Shown: positions 40,238-51,672 of the stretch, piece after piece
Layout: each line of letters begins with the position of its first letter
Position numbering within the stretch: position 1 is the first letter of the stretch
DNA from: Bos javanicus
Lineage: Eukaryota; Chordata; Mammalia; Artiodactyla; Bovidae
Assembly: GCF_032452875.1 (NCBI RefSeq)
Contig: NW_026893688.1
Span: forward strand, 525,116 to 589,115
Reading direction: 5' to 3'
DNA length: 64,000 bases
Translations under genes and position numbers: made by a program
Notes under the pieces: model-generated
Seen by the model: the letters and a program-made list of their open reading frames with translations, nothing else
The model's database searches: none
Told to the model about the DNA's origin: nothing

Positions 40238-40499
40238 TTTGGTGTCACACACTGATCATGTGCCTCTGGAGGCAATGAACATAGAGCTGAGTAGGCAGGA
40301 ATCAGTCAGCAGGCTATAATCATGGAACTCAGCTCTGAGAAATCATGCTGCTCAGCTGGCAATGATCAAGTAGATGAGCAGGCAGGAATTACGCAGCACA
40401 GGTGGCAATTGTCAAGGAGATGACAGGCAGGAATCGTGCAGCTCAGCTGGAAATGGTCAAGCAGATGAGCAGACAGTAATCACGCAGCTCAGCAGGCCC
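40238..40499 (+). repeat. Insert module, type B, copy 29
   Basis: B type (TTTGGTGTCACACAC, GAACATAGAGC, GGCAATGATC, GGAAATGGTC). Its closest relatives are the B copies 7,317 bp and 11,173 bp downstream (47555 and 51411). Confidence 0.92.
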
Positions 40500-42894
40500 T
40501 TATCACGTGACTGAGCATGCACTGTTCACGTGGCTGATCACACACCTATCACGTGACTGATCATGCACTGATCATGTGACTGATCATGCACTCATCACGT
40601 GGCTATCATGCACTGATCACTTGGCTGGACATACACTGATCATGGGATTGATCGTGCACTGATCACGGTGCTATAATGCATTGACTACATGACTCCACAT
40701 GCACTGATCACGTGGATGATAATGCACTGATCACGTGACTGACCATGCACTGATCACGTGGCTGATCATGCACTGATCACATGGCTGATCATGCACTGAT
40801 CACGTGGCTATCATGCACTGCTCTCGTGGCTGATCTGGCAATGCTCACATAGCTACAATGTACTGCTCACGTGACTGATCATGCACTGATCACGTAATTG
40901 ATCATGCACTGATCATGTGGCTGATCATGCACTGATCACCTGGCTGATCATACACTGATCACGTGACTGATCATGAACTGATCACATGACTGATCATGCA
41001 CTGATCACGTGGCTATCATGCACTGATCACTTGGCTGGACATACACTGATCACGTGCCTGCTCCTGCACTGATCACGTGGCTGATCATGCATTAATCACG
41101 TGACTGATCATTCACTGATCACATGGCTGATCATGCACTGATCACGTGGCTATCACTCACTGCTCATGTAGCTGATCTGTCAATGATCACGTAGCTCCCA
41201 TGTACTGGTCACATGACTGATCATGCACTGATCATGTAATTGATCATGCACTGATCATGTGACTGATCATGCACTGATCACGTGACTGATCATGCACTGA
41301 TTACGTGGCTATCATGCACTGATCACTTGGCTGGACATACACTGATCACGTGCCTGGTCCTGCACTGATCACGTGGCTGATCATGCACTGATTACCTGAC
41401 TGATCATGCACAGATCTCATGTCTGATCGTGCACTGATCACGTGGCTATCATGCACTGCTCACGTGGCTGATCATGCGATGATCACGCAGCTACCATGTA
41501 CTGGTCACATGACTGATCATGCACTGATCACGTGACTGATCATGCAGTGATCACGTGGCTATCGTGCACTACTCACGTGGCTGATCATGCAATGAACATG
41601 TAGCTACCATGTACAGTTCACGTGAATGATCATACACCCATCAGGTGACTGATCATGCACTGATCTCGTAATTGATCATGCACTGATCATGTGGCTGATC
41701 ATGCACTGATCATGTGGCTGATCATCCACTGATCAGGTGACTGATCATGCACTGATCACGTCACTGATCATGCACTGATCACGTGGCTATCATGCACTGA
41801 TCACTTGGCTGGTCATACACTGATCACGTGCCTGGTCATGCACAGATTACATGACTGATCATGCACTGAACACGTGATTGATCATGCACTGATCACGTGG
41901 CAATCATGCACTACTCACGTGGCTGATCATGCAATGATCATGTAGCTACCATGTACCGGTCAGGTGACTGATCATACACCCATCAGGTGACGGATCATGC
42001 ACTGATCACGTCACTGATCATACACTGACCACCTGCCTGGTCATGCACAGATCACATGACAAATCATGAACTGATCACATAGCTATCATGAAATGATCAC
42101 CTGGCTGATCATGCACTGATCACGTGGCTCATCATGCACTGATCATGTGGCTGATCACACATGTATCACGTGACTTATCATGCACTCATCACGTGGCTCT
42201 CATGCACTGATCATGTGGCTATCATGCACTGATCACGTAGCTATCATGCACTGATCACGTGGCTGATCATGCAATGATCACGTAACTACCATGTACTGGT
42301 CATGTGACTGATCATGCACTGATCACGTAATTGATCCTGCACTGATCACGGGCTCATCACGCACTGATCCGGTGGCTGATCACACACGTATCACGTGACT
42401 GATCATGTACAGGTCACGTAAATAATCATGAAGTGATCACGTGGCTATCCTGCACTGATCACGTGGATATCATGCACTGATCACGTGGCTGATCACACAC
42501 GTATCACGTGACTGATCATGCACTGATCACGTGGCTATTATGCACTGATCACGTGGCTATCATGCACTGATCACGTGGCTGATCATGCAATGATCACGTA
42601 GCTACCATGCACTTGTCACGTGACTGCTCATGCACTGATCAGATAATTGATCATGCACTAATCACGTGACTGATCATGCACAGATCACGAGACTGATCAT
42701 GCACAGATCACGTGACTGATCATGCACTCATCAGGTGGCTATCATGGACTGCTCACGTGGCTGATCATGCAATGATCCCGCAGCTACCATGTACTGGTCA
42801 CATGACTGATCATGCACTGATCACATAATTGATCATGCACTGATCACCTGGCTTATCATGCATTGATCATGTGACTGATCATGTGCTGATCATG
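40500..42894. repeat. Diverged tract, third relative of the 3.86-kb unit
   Basis: From about 40,200 to 42,200 this matches 47,517-49,575 feature by feature (GGGATTGATCGTGC, CTGATCTGGCAATGC, CTGATCTGTCAATG, TAGCTCCCATGTAC, GATCTCGTAATTG), with a 46-bp length difference near the end. The remainder (42,200-42,894) is post-A tail plus B leader. Confidence 0.9.
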
Positions 42895-43156
42895 TTTGGT
42901 GTCACACACTGATCATGTGCCTCTGGAGGCAATGAACATAGAGCTGATTAGGCAGGAATCAGTCAGCAGGCTATAATCATGGAACTCAACTCTGAGAAAT
43001 CATGCTGCTCAGCTGGCAATGATCAAATAGATTAGCAGGCAGGAATTACGCATCACAGGTGGCAATTGTCAAGGAGATGACAGGCAGGAATCGTGCAGCT
43101 CAGCTGGAAATTGTCAAGCAGATGAGCAGACAGTAATCACGCAGCTCAGCAGGCCC
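42895..43156 (+). repeat. Insert module, type B, copy 30
   Basis: B type with CTGATTAGGCAGG, CAACTCTGAG, TCAAATAGATTAGC and GCATCACAGG. GATTAGGC is shared with the copies at 47555 and 51411. Confidence 0.92.
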
Positions 43157-44346
43157 TGATCACGTGACTGAGCATGCACTGTTCACATGGCTGATCACAC
43201 ACCTATCACGTGACTGATCATGCACTGATCATGTGATTGATCATGCACTTATCACGTAGCTATCTTGTACTGATCACTTGGCTGATCATACACTCATCAC
43301 GGGACTGATCGTGCACTGATGACGGCGCTATTATGCATTGACTACATGACTCCACATGCACTGAACACGTGGATGATCATGCACTGATAACGTGACTGAT
43401 CATGCACTGATCACGTGGCTATCATTCACTGCTCACGTCGCTGATCTGGCAATGATCACGTAGCTACCATGTACTGGTCACGTGCCTGATCATGCACTGA
43501 TCACGTAATTGATCATGCACTGATCTTGTGGCTGATCATGCACTGATCACGTGGCTGATCATACACTGATCATGTGACTGATCATGCACTGATCACGTGA
43601 CTGATCATGCACTGATCACGTGGCTATCATGCACTGATCAATTGGCTGGACATACACTGATCACGTGCCTGGTCATGCACTGATCACTTGGCTGATCATG
43701 CACTGATCACGTGACTGATCATGCACTGATCTCGTGACTGATCATGCACTGATCTCGTGGCTATCATGCACTGCTCACGTGGCTGATCATGCAATGATCA
43801 CGTAGCTACCATGTACTTGTCACGTGACTGATCATGCACTGATCACATGGCTGATCATGCACTGATCACGTGACTGATCATGCTCTCATCACGTGGCTGA
43901 TCATGCGATATTCACGCAGCTACCATGTACTGGTCACATGACTGATCATGCACTGATCACGTGTCTGATCATGCAGTGATCACGTGGCTATCGTGCACTA
44001 CTCACGTGGCTGATCATGCAATGATCATGTAGCTACCATGTACAGGTCACGTGAATGATCATACACCCATCAGGTGACTGATCATGCACTTATCACGTGG
44101 CTATCATGCACTGATCACGAGACTGATCATGCACTGATCACGTCTATATCATGCACTGATCACATGACTCCCCATGCACTGATCACATGGATGATCATAC
44201 ACTAATCATGTGACAGATCATGCACTGATCACGTGGCTGATCATGCACTGATACCGTGACTGAGCATGGACTGATCACATGCCTGTCATGTAGTGATCAC
44301 GTGACTTAATGACGCTGATCATGTGACTGATCATTCGCTGATCATG
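43157..44346. repeat. Post-B module and pre-A block
   Basis: Post-B landmarks (GATGACGGCGCTATTATG) to about 43,390, diverged monomers with GATCAATTGGCTGG and CTGATCTCGTG, then the pre-A variants with GTCTATATCATG and ACTCCCCATGCAC and the A leader. Confidence 0.92.
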
Positions 44347-44611
44347 TATGCTATCATACACTGATCATGTGCCTCTGGAGGCAATAAACAAAGAGCTGAG
44401 TAGGCACGAATCATACAGTCAGCAGGCAAGAATCATGGAACTCAGGTGTGAGGAATCAGGCTGCTCAGCTGGCAATAATCAAGCAGCTAGCAGGCAGGAA
44501 TTACACAGCACAGCTGGCAATTGTCAAGCAGATGACAGGCAGGAATCGTGCAGCTCAGCTGCCAATTGTAAAGCAGATGAGCATACAGTAATCACGCAGC
44601 TCAGCAGGCCC
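44347..44611 (+). repeat. Insert module, type A, copy 31 (1-bp deletion)
   Basis: 265 bp. TGTATGCTATC replaces TGTTTGCTATC, making a true ATG at 44348. A lost G (CAGCTAGCAGG) shifts the frame, so the open frame extends to 88 codons (44348-44614). It also has CATACAGTC (shared with copy 37), GAATCAGGCTG and CAGCTGCCAATTGTAAAG. With no conservation elsewhere, I read the longer frame as chance. Confidence 0.9.
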
Positions 44612-45767
44612 TGATCACGTGACTGAGCATGCACTGTTCACGTGGCTGATCATACTCTGATCACGTGATTGATCATGCACTGATCACTTGGATATCATGC
44701 ACTGATCATGTGGCTGATCATACACTGTTCACGTATCTGAACATGCACTGATCACGTGGCTATCATGCACTGAATATGTGGCTGAACATGCACTGTTCAC
44801 GTGGCTGATCACACACCTGTCACGTGACATATCATGCACTGATCACCTGGCACTCATGCACTGATCACATGGCTGATCATATTCTGCTCACGTAACTGAT
44901 CATGCACACATCACGTGGCTATCATGCACACTCACGTGGTTCGTCATGGAATGATCACAAAGCTACCAGATACTGGTCACGTGACTGATCATGCACAGAT
45001 CACGTAAAAGATCATGCACTGTTAACGTGACTGATCATGTACTGATCATGTGACTGATAATGCACTGATCACGTGGCTATCATGCTCTGCTCACGTGGCT
45101 GATCATGCAACGATCACGTAGCAACCATGTACTGGTCTCATGACTGATCATGCCCTGATCACGTAATTGATCCTGCACTGATCACATGGCTCATCACGCA
45201 CTGATCCGGTGGCTGATCACACACGTATCACGTGACTGATCATGTACAGATCACGTGACTAATCATGAAGTGATCACGTGGCTATCCTGCACTGATCACG
45301 TGGATATCATGCACTGATCACGTGGCTGATCACACACGTATCACTTGACTGATCATGCACTGATCACGTGGCTATCATGCACTGCTCACGTGGCTATCAT
45401 GCACTGATATCATGCACTGGTCACGTGGCTGGTCACACACGTATCACGTGACTGATCATGACCTGATCACGTGGCTATCATGCACAGTTCACGTGGCTGA
45501 TCATGCAATGATCACGTAGCTACCATGTACTTGTCACGTGACTGATCATGCACTGATCACATGGCTGATCATGCACTGATCACGTGACTGATCATGCACT
45601 CATCACGTGGCTGATCATGCAATGATCACGCAGCTACCATGTACTGGTCACATGAATGATCATGCACTGATCACGTGGCTGATCATGCACTGATCACGTA
45701 ATTGATCATGCACTGATCACATGGCTTATCATGCATTGATTATGTGATTCATCTTGTGCTGATCATG
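44612..45767. repeat. Complete post-A module and B leader
   Basis: A diverged post-A module, then the tail with the clipped unit CACTGATATCATGCACTGG near 45,405, then a B leader with GATTATGTGATTCATC. The 3,856-bp tandem duplication begins near its end. Confidence 0.92.
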
Positions 45768-46025
45768 TTTGGTGTCATACACTGATCATGTGCCTCTGGA
45801 GGCAATGAACAAAGAGCTGAGTAGGCAGGAATCAGTAGGCAATAATCATGGAACTCAGCTCTGAGAAATCATGCTGCTCAGCTGGCAATAATCAAGTAGA
45901 TGAGCAGGCAGGAATTATGCAGCACAGGTGGCAATTGTCAAGGAGATGACAGGCAGGAATTGTACAGCTCAGCTGGCAATTGTCAAGCAGATGAGCAGTC
46001 AGTAATCACGAAGCTCAGCAGGCCC
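45768..46025 (+). repeat. Insert module, type B, copy 32
   Basis: B type with the shortened GAATCAGTAGGCAATAATC, GAATTATGCAGC, GCAGTCAGTAATC and CACGAAGCTC. It is duplicated at 49624 and related to the copies at 58348 and 61689. Confidence 0.93.
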
Positions 46026-47554
46026 TGATCACGTGACTGAGCATGCACTGTTCACGTCGCTGATCACACACCTATCACGTGAATGATCATGCACTGATCA
46101 CGTGGCTCTCATGCAAAGATCACGTGATTGCGCATGCACTGATCACGTAATTGTATGCACTGATCACGTGGCTATCATGCACTGATGACGTGGCTGATCA
46201 TGCACTGATCATGTGACTGATCATGCACTGATCACGTAGCTATCTTGCACTGGTCACTTGGCTGATCATACATTCATCATGGGACTGATCGTGCACTGAT
46301 TGCGGCGCTATCATGCATTGACTACATGACTCCACATGCACTGATCACGTGCATGATCATGCACTGATCACGTGACTGACCATGCACTGATCACGTGACT
46401 GATCATGCACTGATCACTTGGCTATCATGCACTGATCATTTGGCTGGTCATACACTGATCATGTGCCTGGTCATGCAGTGATCATGTGGCTGATCATGCA
46501 CTGCTCACGTGGCTGTTCATGCAATGATCACGTAGCTACCATATAGTGGTCACGCGACTGATCATGCACAGATCACGTAAATGATCATGCACTGTTCCCG
46601 TGACTGATCATGTACTGATCACGTGACTGATCATGCACTGACCACTTGGCTATCATGCTCTGCTCACGTGGGTGACCATGCAATGATCACGTAGCAACCA
46701 TGTACTGGTCACCTGACTGATCATGCACTGATCATGTAATTGATCCAGCACTGATCACATGGCTCATCATGCACTGATCACGTGACTGTTCACGCACTGA
46801 TCACTTGACTGATCATGCACTGATCACATGACTATAATGCCCTGAGTACGTGGCTGATCATACACTTTTCACGTGCCTGGTCATGCACAGATCACGTGAC
46901 TGTTCATGAACTTATCACGTGGCTATAATGCACTGAGCACGTGGCTGATAATACACTGTTCAAGTTCCTGGTCATGCACAGATCACGTGACTAATGATGA
47001 ACTGATTACGGGGCTATAATTCACTGATCACGTGGATATCATGCACTGATTACGTGCCTGTCATGCACAGATCACGTGACTAATCATGAACTGGTCACGT
47101 AGGTATCATGCACTGATCACGTGGCTGATCATACACTGTTCACGTGTCTGATCATGCACTGATCACGTGGCTGATCATACACTGCTCACGTAGCTGATCA
47201 TGCACTGATCACGTGTCGATCATGCAGTGCTCACGTGGCTGGTCATGCAATGATCACGAAGCTACCATGCACTGGTCACGTGACTGATCATGCAATGATC
47301 AGGTAATTGATCATGCACTGATCACGTGACTGATCATGCACAGATCACGTGACTGATCATGCACAGATTACGTGACTCATCATGCACTAATCACGTGGCT
47401 ATCATGCACTGCTCACGTGGCTGATCATGCAATGATCACGCAGCTACCATGTACTGGTCACATGACTGATCATGCACTGATCACATAATTGATCATGCAC
47501 TGATCACCTGGCTTATCATGCATTGATCATGTGACTGATCATGTGCTGATCATG
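46026..47554. repeat. Post-B module, tetramer repeats and B leader
   Basis: Post-B module with GATTGCGGCGCTATC to about 46,370, a post-A-like fragment (46,540-46,770), the 91-bp tetramers, then the B leader. Confidence 0.92.
46832..47103. repeat. Three tandem 91-bp tetramers
   Basis: Copies at 46832-46922, 46923-47013 and 47014-47103 each begin CTATAAT and contain GTCATGCACAGATCACGTG and ATGAACT at the same offsets. Each is four monomers (22+23+23+23). The copies differ from each other considerably, so this is an old local amplification. Confidence 0.85.
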
Positions 47555-47816
47555 TTTGGTGTCACACACTGATCATGTGCCTCTGGAGGCAATGAACATA
47601 GAGCTGATTAGGCAGGAATCAGTCAGCAGGCTATAATCATGGAACTCAGCTCTGAGAAATCATGCTGCTCAGCTGGCAATGATCAAGTAGATGAGCAGGC
47701 AGGAATTACGCAGCACAGGTGGCAATTGTCAATGAGATGACAGGCAGGAACCGTGCAGCTCAGCTGGAAATGGTCAAGCAGATGAGCAGACAGTAATCAC
47801 GCAGCTCAGCAGGCCC
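47555..47816 (+). repeat. Insert module, type B, copy 33
   Basis: B type with GATTAGGCAGG, GGCAATGATC, GTCAATGAGATG, GGAACCGTGCAG and the exit AGGCCCAGATC. Duplicated at 51411. Confidence 0.93.
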
Positions 47817-49623
47817 AGATCACGTGACTGAGCATGCACTGTTCACGTGGCTGATCACACACCTATCACGTGACTGATCATGCACTGATCATGTGACTGA
47901 TCATGCACTTATCACGTGGCTATCATGCACTGATCACTTGGCTGGACATACACTGATCATGGGATTGATCCTGCACTCATCACGGTGCTATAATGCATTG
48001 ACTACATGACTCCACATGCACTGATCACGTGGATGATAATGCACTGATCACGTGACTGACCATGCACTGATCACGTGGCTGATCATGCACTGATCACATG
48101 GCTGATCATGCACTGATCAGGTGGCTATCATGCACTGCTCTCGTGGCTGATCTGGCAATGCTCACATAGCTACAATGTACTGCTCACGTGACTGATCATG
48201 CACTGATCACGTAATTGATCATGCACTGATCATGTGGCTGATCATGCACTGATCACCTGGCTGATCATACACTGATCACGTGACTGATCATGAACTGATC
48301 ACATGACTGATCATGCACTGATCACGTGGCTATCATGCACTGATCACTTGGCTGGACATACACTGATCACGTGCCTGGTCCTGCACTGATCACGTGGCTG
48401 ATCATGCACTGATCACGTGACTGATCATTCACTGATCACATGGCTGATCATGCACTGATCACGTGGCTATCACGCACTGCTCATGTAGCTGATCTGTCAA
48501 TGATCACGTAGCTCCCATGTACTGGTCACATGACTGATCATGCACTGATCATGTAATTGATCATGCACTGATCATGTGGCTGATCATGCACTGATCACGT
48601 GGCTGATCATACACTGATAACGTGACTGATCATGCACTGATCACGTGACTGATCATGCACTGATTACGTGGCTATCATGCACTGATCACTTGGCTGGACA
48701 TACACTGATCACGTGCCTGGTCCTGCACTGATCACGTGGCTGATCATGCACTGATTACCTGACTGATCAGGCACAGATCTCATGTCTGATCGTGCACTGA
48801 TCACGTGGCTATCATGCACTGCTCACGTGGCTGATCATGCGATGATCACGCAGCTACCATGTACTGGTCACATGACTGATCATGCACTGATCACGTGACT
48901 GATCATGCAGTGATCACGTGGCTATCGTGCACTACTCACGTGGCTGATCATGCAATGATCATGTAGCTACCATGTACAGTTCACGTGAATGATCATATAC
49001 CCATCAGGTGACTGATCATGCACTGATCTCGTAATTGATCATGCACTGATCATGTGGCTGATCATGCACTGATCACGTGGCTGATCATCCACTGATCAGG
49101 TGACTGATCATGCACTGATCACGTCACTGATCATGCACTGATCACGTGGCTATCATGCACTGATCACTTGGCTGGTCATACACTGATCACGTGCCTGGTC
49201 ATGCACAGATTACATGACTGATCATGCACTGAACACGTGATTGATCATGCACTGATCACGTGGCAATCATGCACTACTCACGTGTCTGATCATGCAATGA
49301 TCATGTAGCTACCATGTACCGGTCAGGTGACTGATCATACACCCATCAGGTGACGAATCATGCACTGATCACGTCACTGATCATACACTGACCACCTGCC
49401 TGGTCATGCACAGATCACATGACAAATCATGAACTGATCACATAGCTATCATGAAATGATCACCTGGCTGATCATGCACTGATCACGTGGCTCATCATGC
49501 ACTGATCACGTGGCTGATCACAATGTATCACGTGACTGATCATGCACTCATCACGTGGCTCTCATGCACTGATCACATGGCTTATCATGCATTGATTATG
49601 TGATTCATCTTGTGCTGATCATG
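47817..49623. repeat. Diverged tract inside the 3.86-kb unit
   Basis: It is the counterpart of 40,500-42,200. It has a B-type post-module variant (GGGATTGATCC, GACTACATGACTCC), TAGCTCCCATGTAC and the GATTACATGACTG block, and ends abruptly in a B leader without an A insert between. Confidence 0.92.
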
Positions 49624-49881
49624 TTTGGTGTCATACACTGATCATGTGCCTCTGGAGGCAATGAACAAAGAGCTGAGTAGGCAGGAATCAGTAGGCAATA
49701 ATCATGGAACTCAGCTCTGAGAAATCATGCTGCTCAGCTGGCAATAATCAAGTAGATGAGCAGGCAGGAATTATGCAGCACAGGTGGCAATTGTCAAGGA
49801 GATGACAGGCAGGAATCGTACAGCTCAGCTGGCAATTGTCAAGCAGATGAGCAGTCAGTAATCACGAAGCTCAGCAGGCCC
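49624..49881 (+). repeat. Insert module, type B, copy 34
   Basis: Duplicate of the copy at 45768, differing by GAATCGTACAG versus GAATTGTACAG. Confidence 0.93.
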
Positions 49882-51410
49882 TGATCACGTGACTGAGCAT
49901 GCACTGTTCACGTCGCTGATCACACACCTATCACGTGAATGATCATGCACTGATCACGTGGCTCTCATGCAAAGATCACGTGATTGCGCATGCACTGATC
50001 ACGTAATTGTATGCACTGATCACGTGGCTATCATGCACTGATGACGTGGCTGATCATGCACTGATCATGTGACTGATCATGCACTGATCACGTAGCTATC
50101 TTGCACTGGTCACTTGGCTGATCATACATTCATCATGGGACTGATCGTGCACTGATTGCGGCGCTATCATGCATTGACTACATGACTCCACATGCACTGA
50201 TCACGTGCATGATCATGCACTGATCACGTGACTGACCATGCACTGATCACGTGACTGATCATGCACTGATCACTTGGCTATCATGCACTGATCATTTGGC
50301 TGGTCATACACTGATCATGTGCCTGGTCATGCAGTGATCATGTGGCTGATCATGCACTGCTCACGTGGCTGTTCATGCAATGATCACGTAGCTACCATAT
50401 AGTGGTCACGCGACTGATCATGCACAGATCACGTAAATGATCATGCACTGTTCCCGTGACTGATCATGTACTGATCACGTGACTGATCATGCACTGACCA
50501 CTTGGCTATCATGCTCTGCTCACGTGGGTGACCATGCAATGATCACGTAGCAACCATGTACTGGTCACCTGACTGATCATGCACTGATCATGTAATTGAT
50601 CCAGCACTGATCACATGGCTCATCATGCACTGATCACGTGACTGTTCACGCACTGATCACTTGACTGATCATGCACTGATCACATGACTATAATGCCCTG
50701 AGTACGTGGCTGATCATACACTTTTCACGTGCCTGGTCATGCACAGATCACGTGACTATTCATGAACTTATCACGTGGCTATAATGCACTGAGCACGTGG
50801 CTGATAATACACTGTTCAAGTTCCTGGTCATGCACAGATCACGTGACTAATGATGAACTGATTACGGGGCTATAATTCACTGATCACGTGGATATCATGC
50901 ACTGATTACGTGCCTGTCATGCACAGATCACGTGACTAATCATGAACTGGTCACGTAGGTATCATGCACTGATCACGTGGCTGATCATACACTGTTCACG
51001 TGTCTGATCATGCACTGATCACGTGGCTGATCATACACTGCTCACGTAGCTGATCATGCACTGATCACGTGTCGATCATGCAGTGCTCACGTGGCTGATC
51101 ATGCAATGATCACGAAGCTACCATGCACTGGTCACGTGACTGATCATGCAATGATCAGGTAATTGATCATGCACTGATCACGTGACTGATCATGCACAGA
51201 TCACGTGACTGATCATGCACAGATTACGTGACTCATCATGCACTAATCACGTGGCTATCATGCACTGCTCACGTGGCTGATCATGCAATGATCACGCAGC
51301 TACCATGTACTGGTCACATGACTGATCATGCACTGATCACATAATTGATCATGCACTGATCACCTGGCTTATCATGCATTGATCATGTGACTGATCATGT
51401 GCTGATCATG
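49882..51410. repeat. Duplicate of 46026-47554
   Basis: Same length (1,529 bp) and order as the earlier tract, including the GATTGCGGCGC post-B variant and the tetramers at 50688-50959. Confidence 0.93.
50688..50959. repeat. 91-bp tetramers, duplicated set
   Basis: The three tetramers of 46832-47103 at +3,856 bp. One visible difference is GACTATTCATG for GACTGTTCATG. Confidence 0.85.
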
Positions 51411-51672
51411 TTTGGTGTCACACACTGATCATGTGCCTCTGGAGGCAATGAACATAGAGCTGATTAGGCAGGAATCAGTCAGCAGGCTATAATCATGGAA
51501 CTCAGCTCTGAGAAATCATGCTGCTCAGCTGGCAATGATCAAGTAGATGAGCAGGCAGGAATTACGCAGCACAGGTGGCAATTGTCAATGAGATGACAGG
51601 CAGGAACCGTGCAGCTCAGCTGGAAATGGTCAAGCAGATGAGCAGACAGTAATCACGCAGCTCAGCAGGCCC
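51411..51672 (+). repeat. Insert module, type B, copy 35
   Basis: Duplicate of the copy at 47555, with GTCAATGAGATG and GGAACCGTGCAG preserved. Confidence 0.93.

Larger units (their letters stand above)
45721..49576. repeat. 3,856-bp tandem duplication, first copy
   Basis: ATGGCTTATCATGC at 45721 recurs at 49577, and the B insert cores at 45768 and 47555 recur at 49624 and 51411, all at the same offset of 3,856 bp. The unit holds two B inserts, a post-B module, a post-A-like fragment, three 91-bp tetramers and the 40-kb-type block. Only isolated base differences separate the copies (for example GAATTGTACAG/GAATCGTACAG and GATCCTGCACTC/GATCGTGCACTC). Confidence 0.9.

Noticed and set aside
44348..44614. 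An 88-codon frame with a true ATG.
   Set aside because: It results from one T-to-A change (TTG region to ATG) and a single-base deletion that shifts the frame in one insert copy. It is translated satellite, low in plausibility as a protein and unique to this copy.
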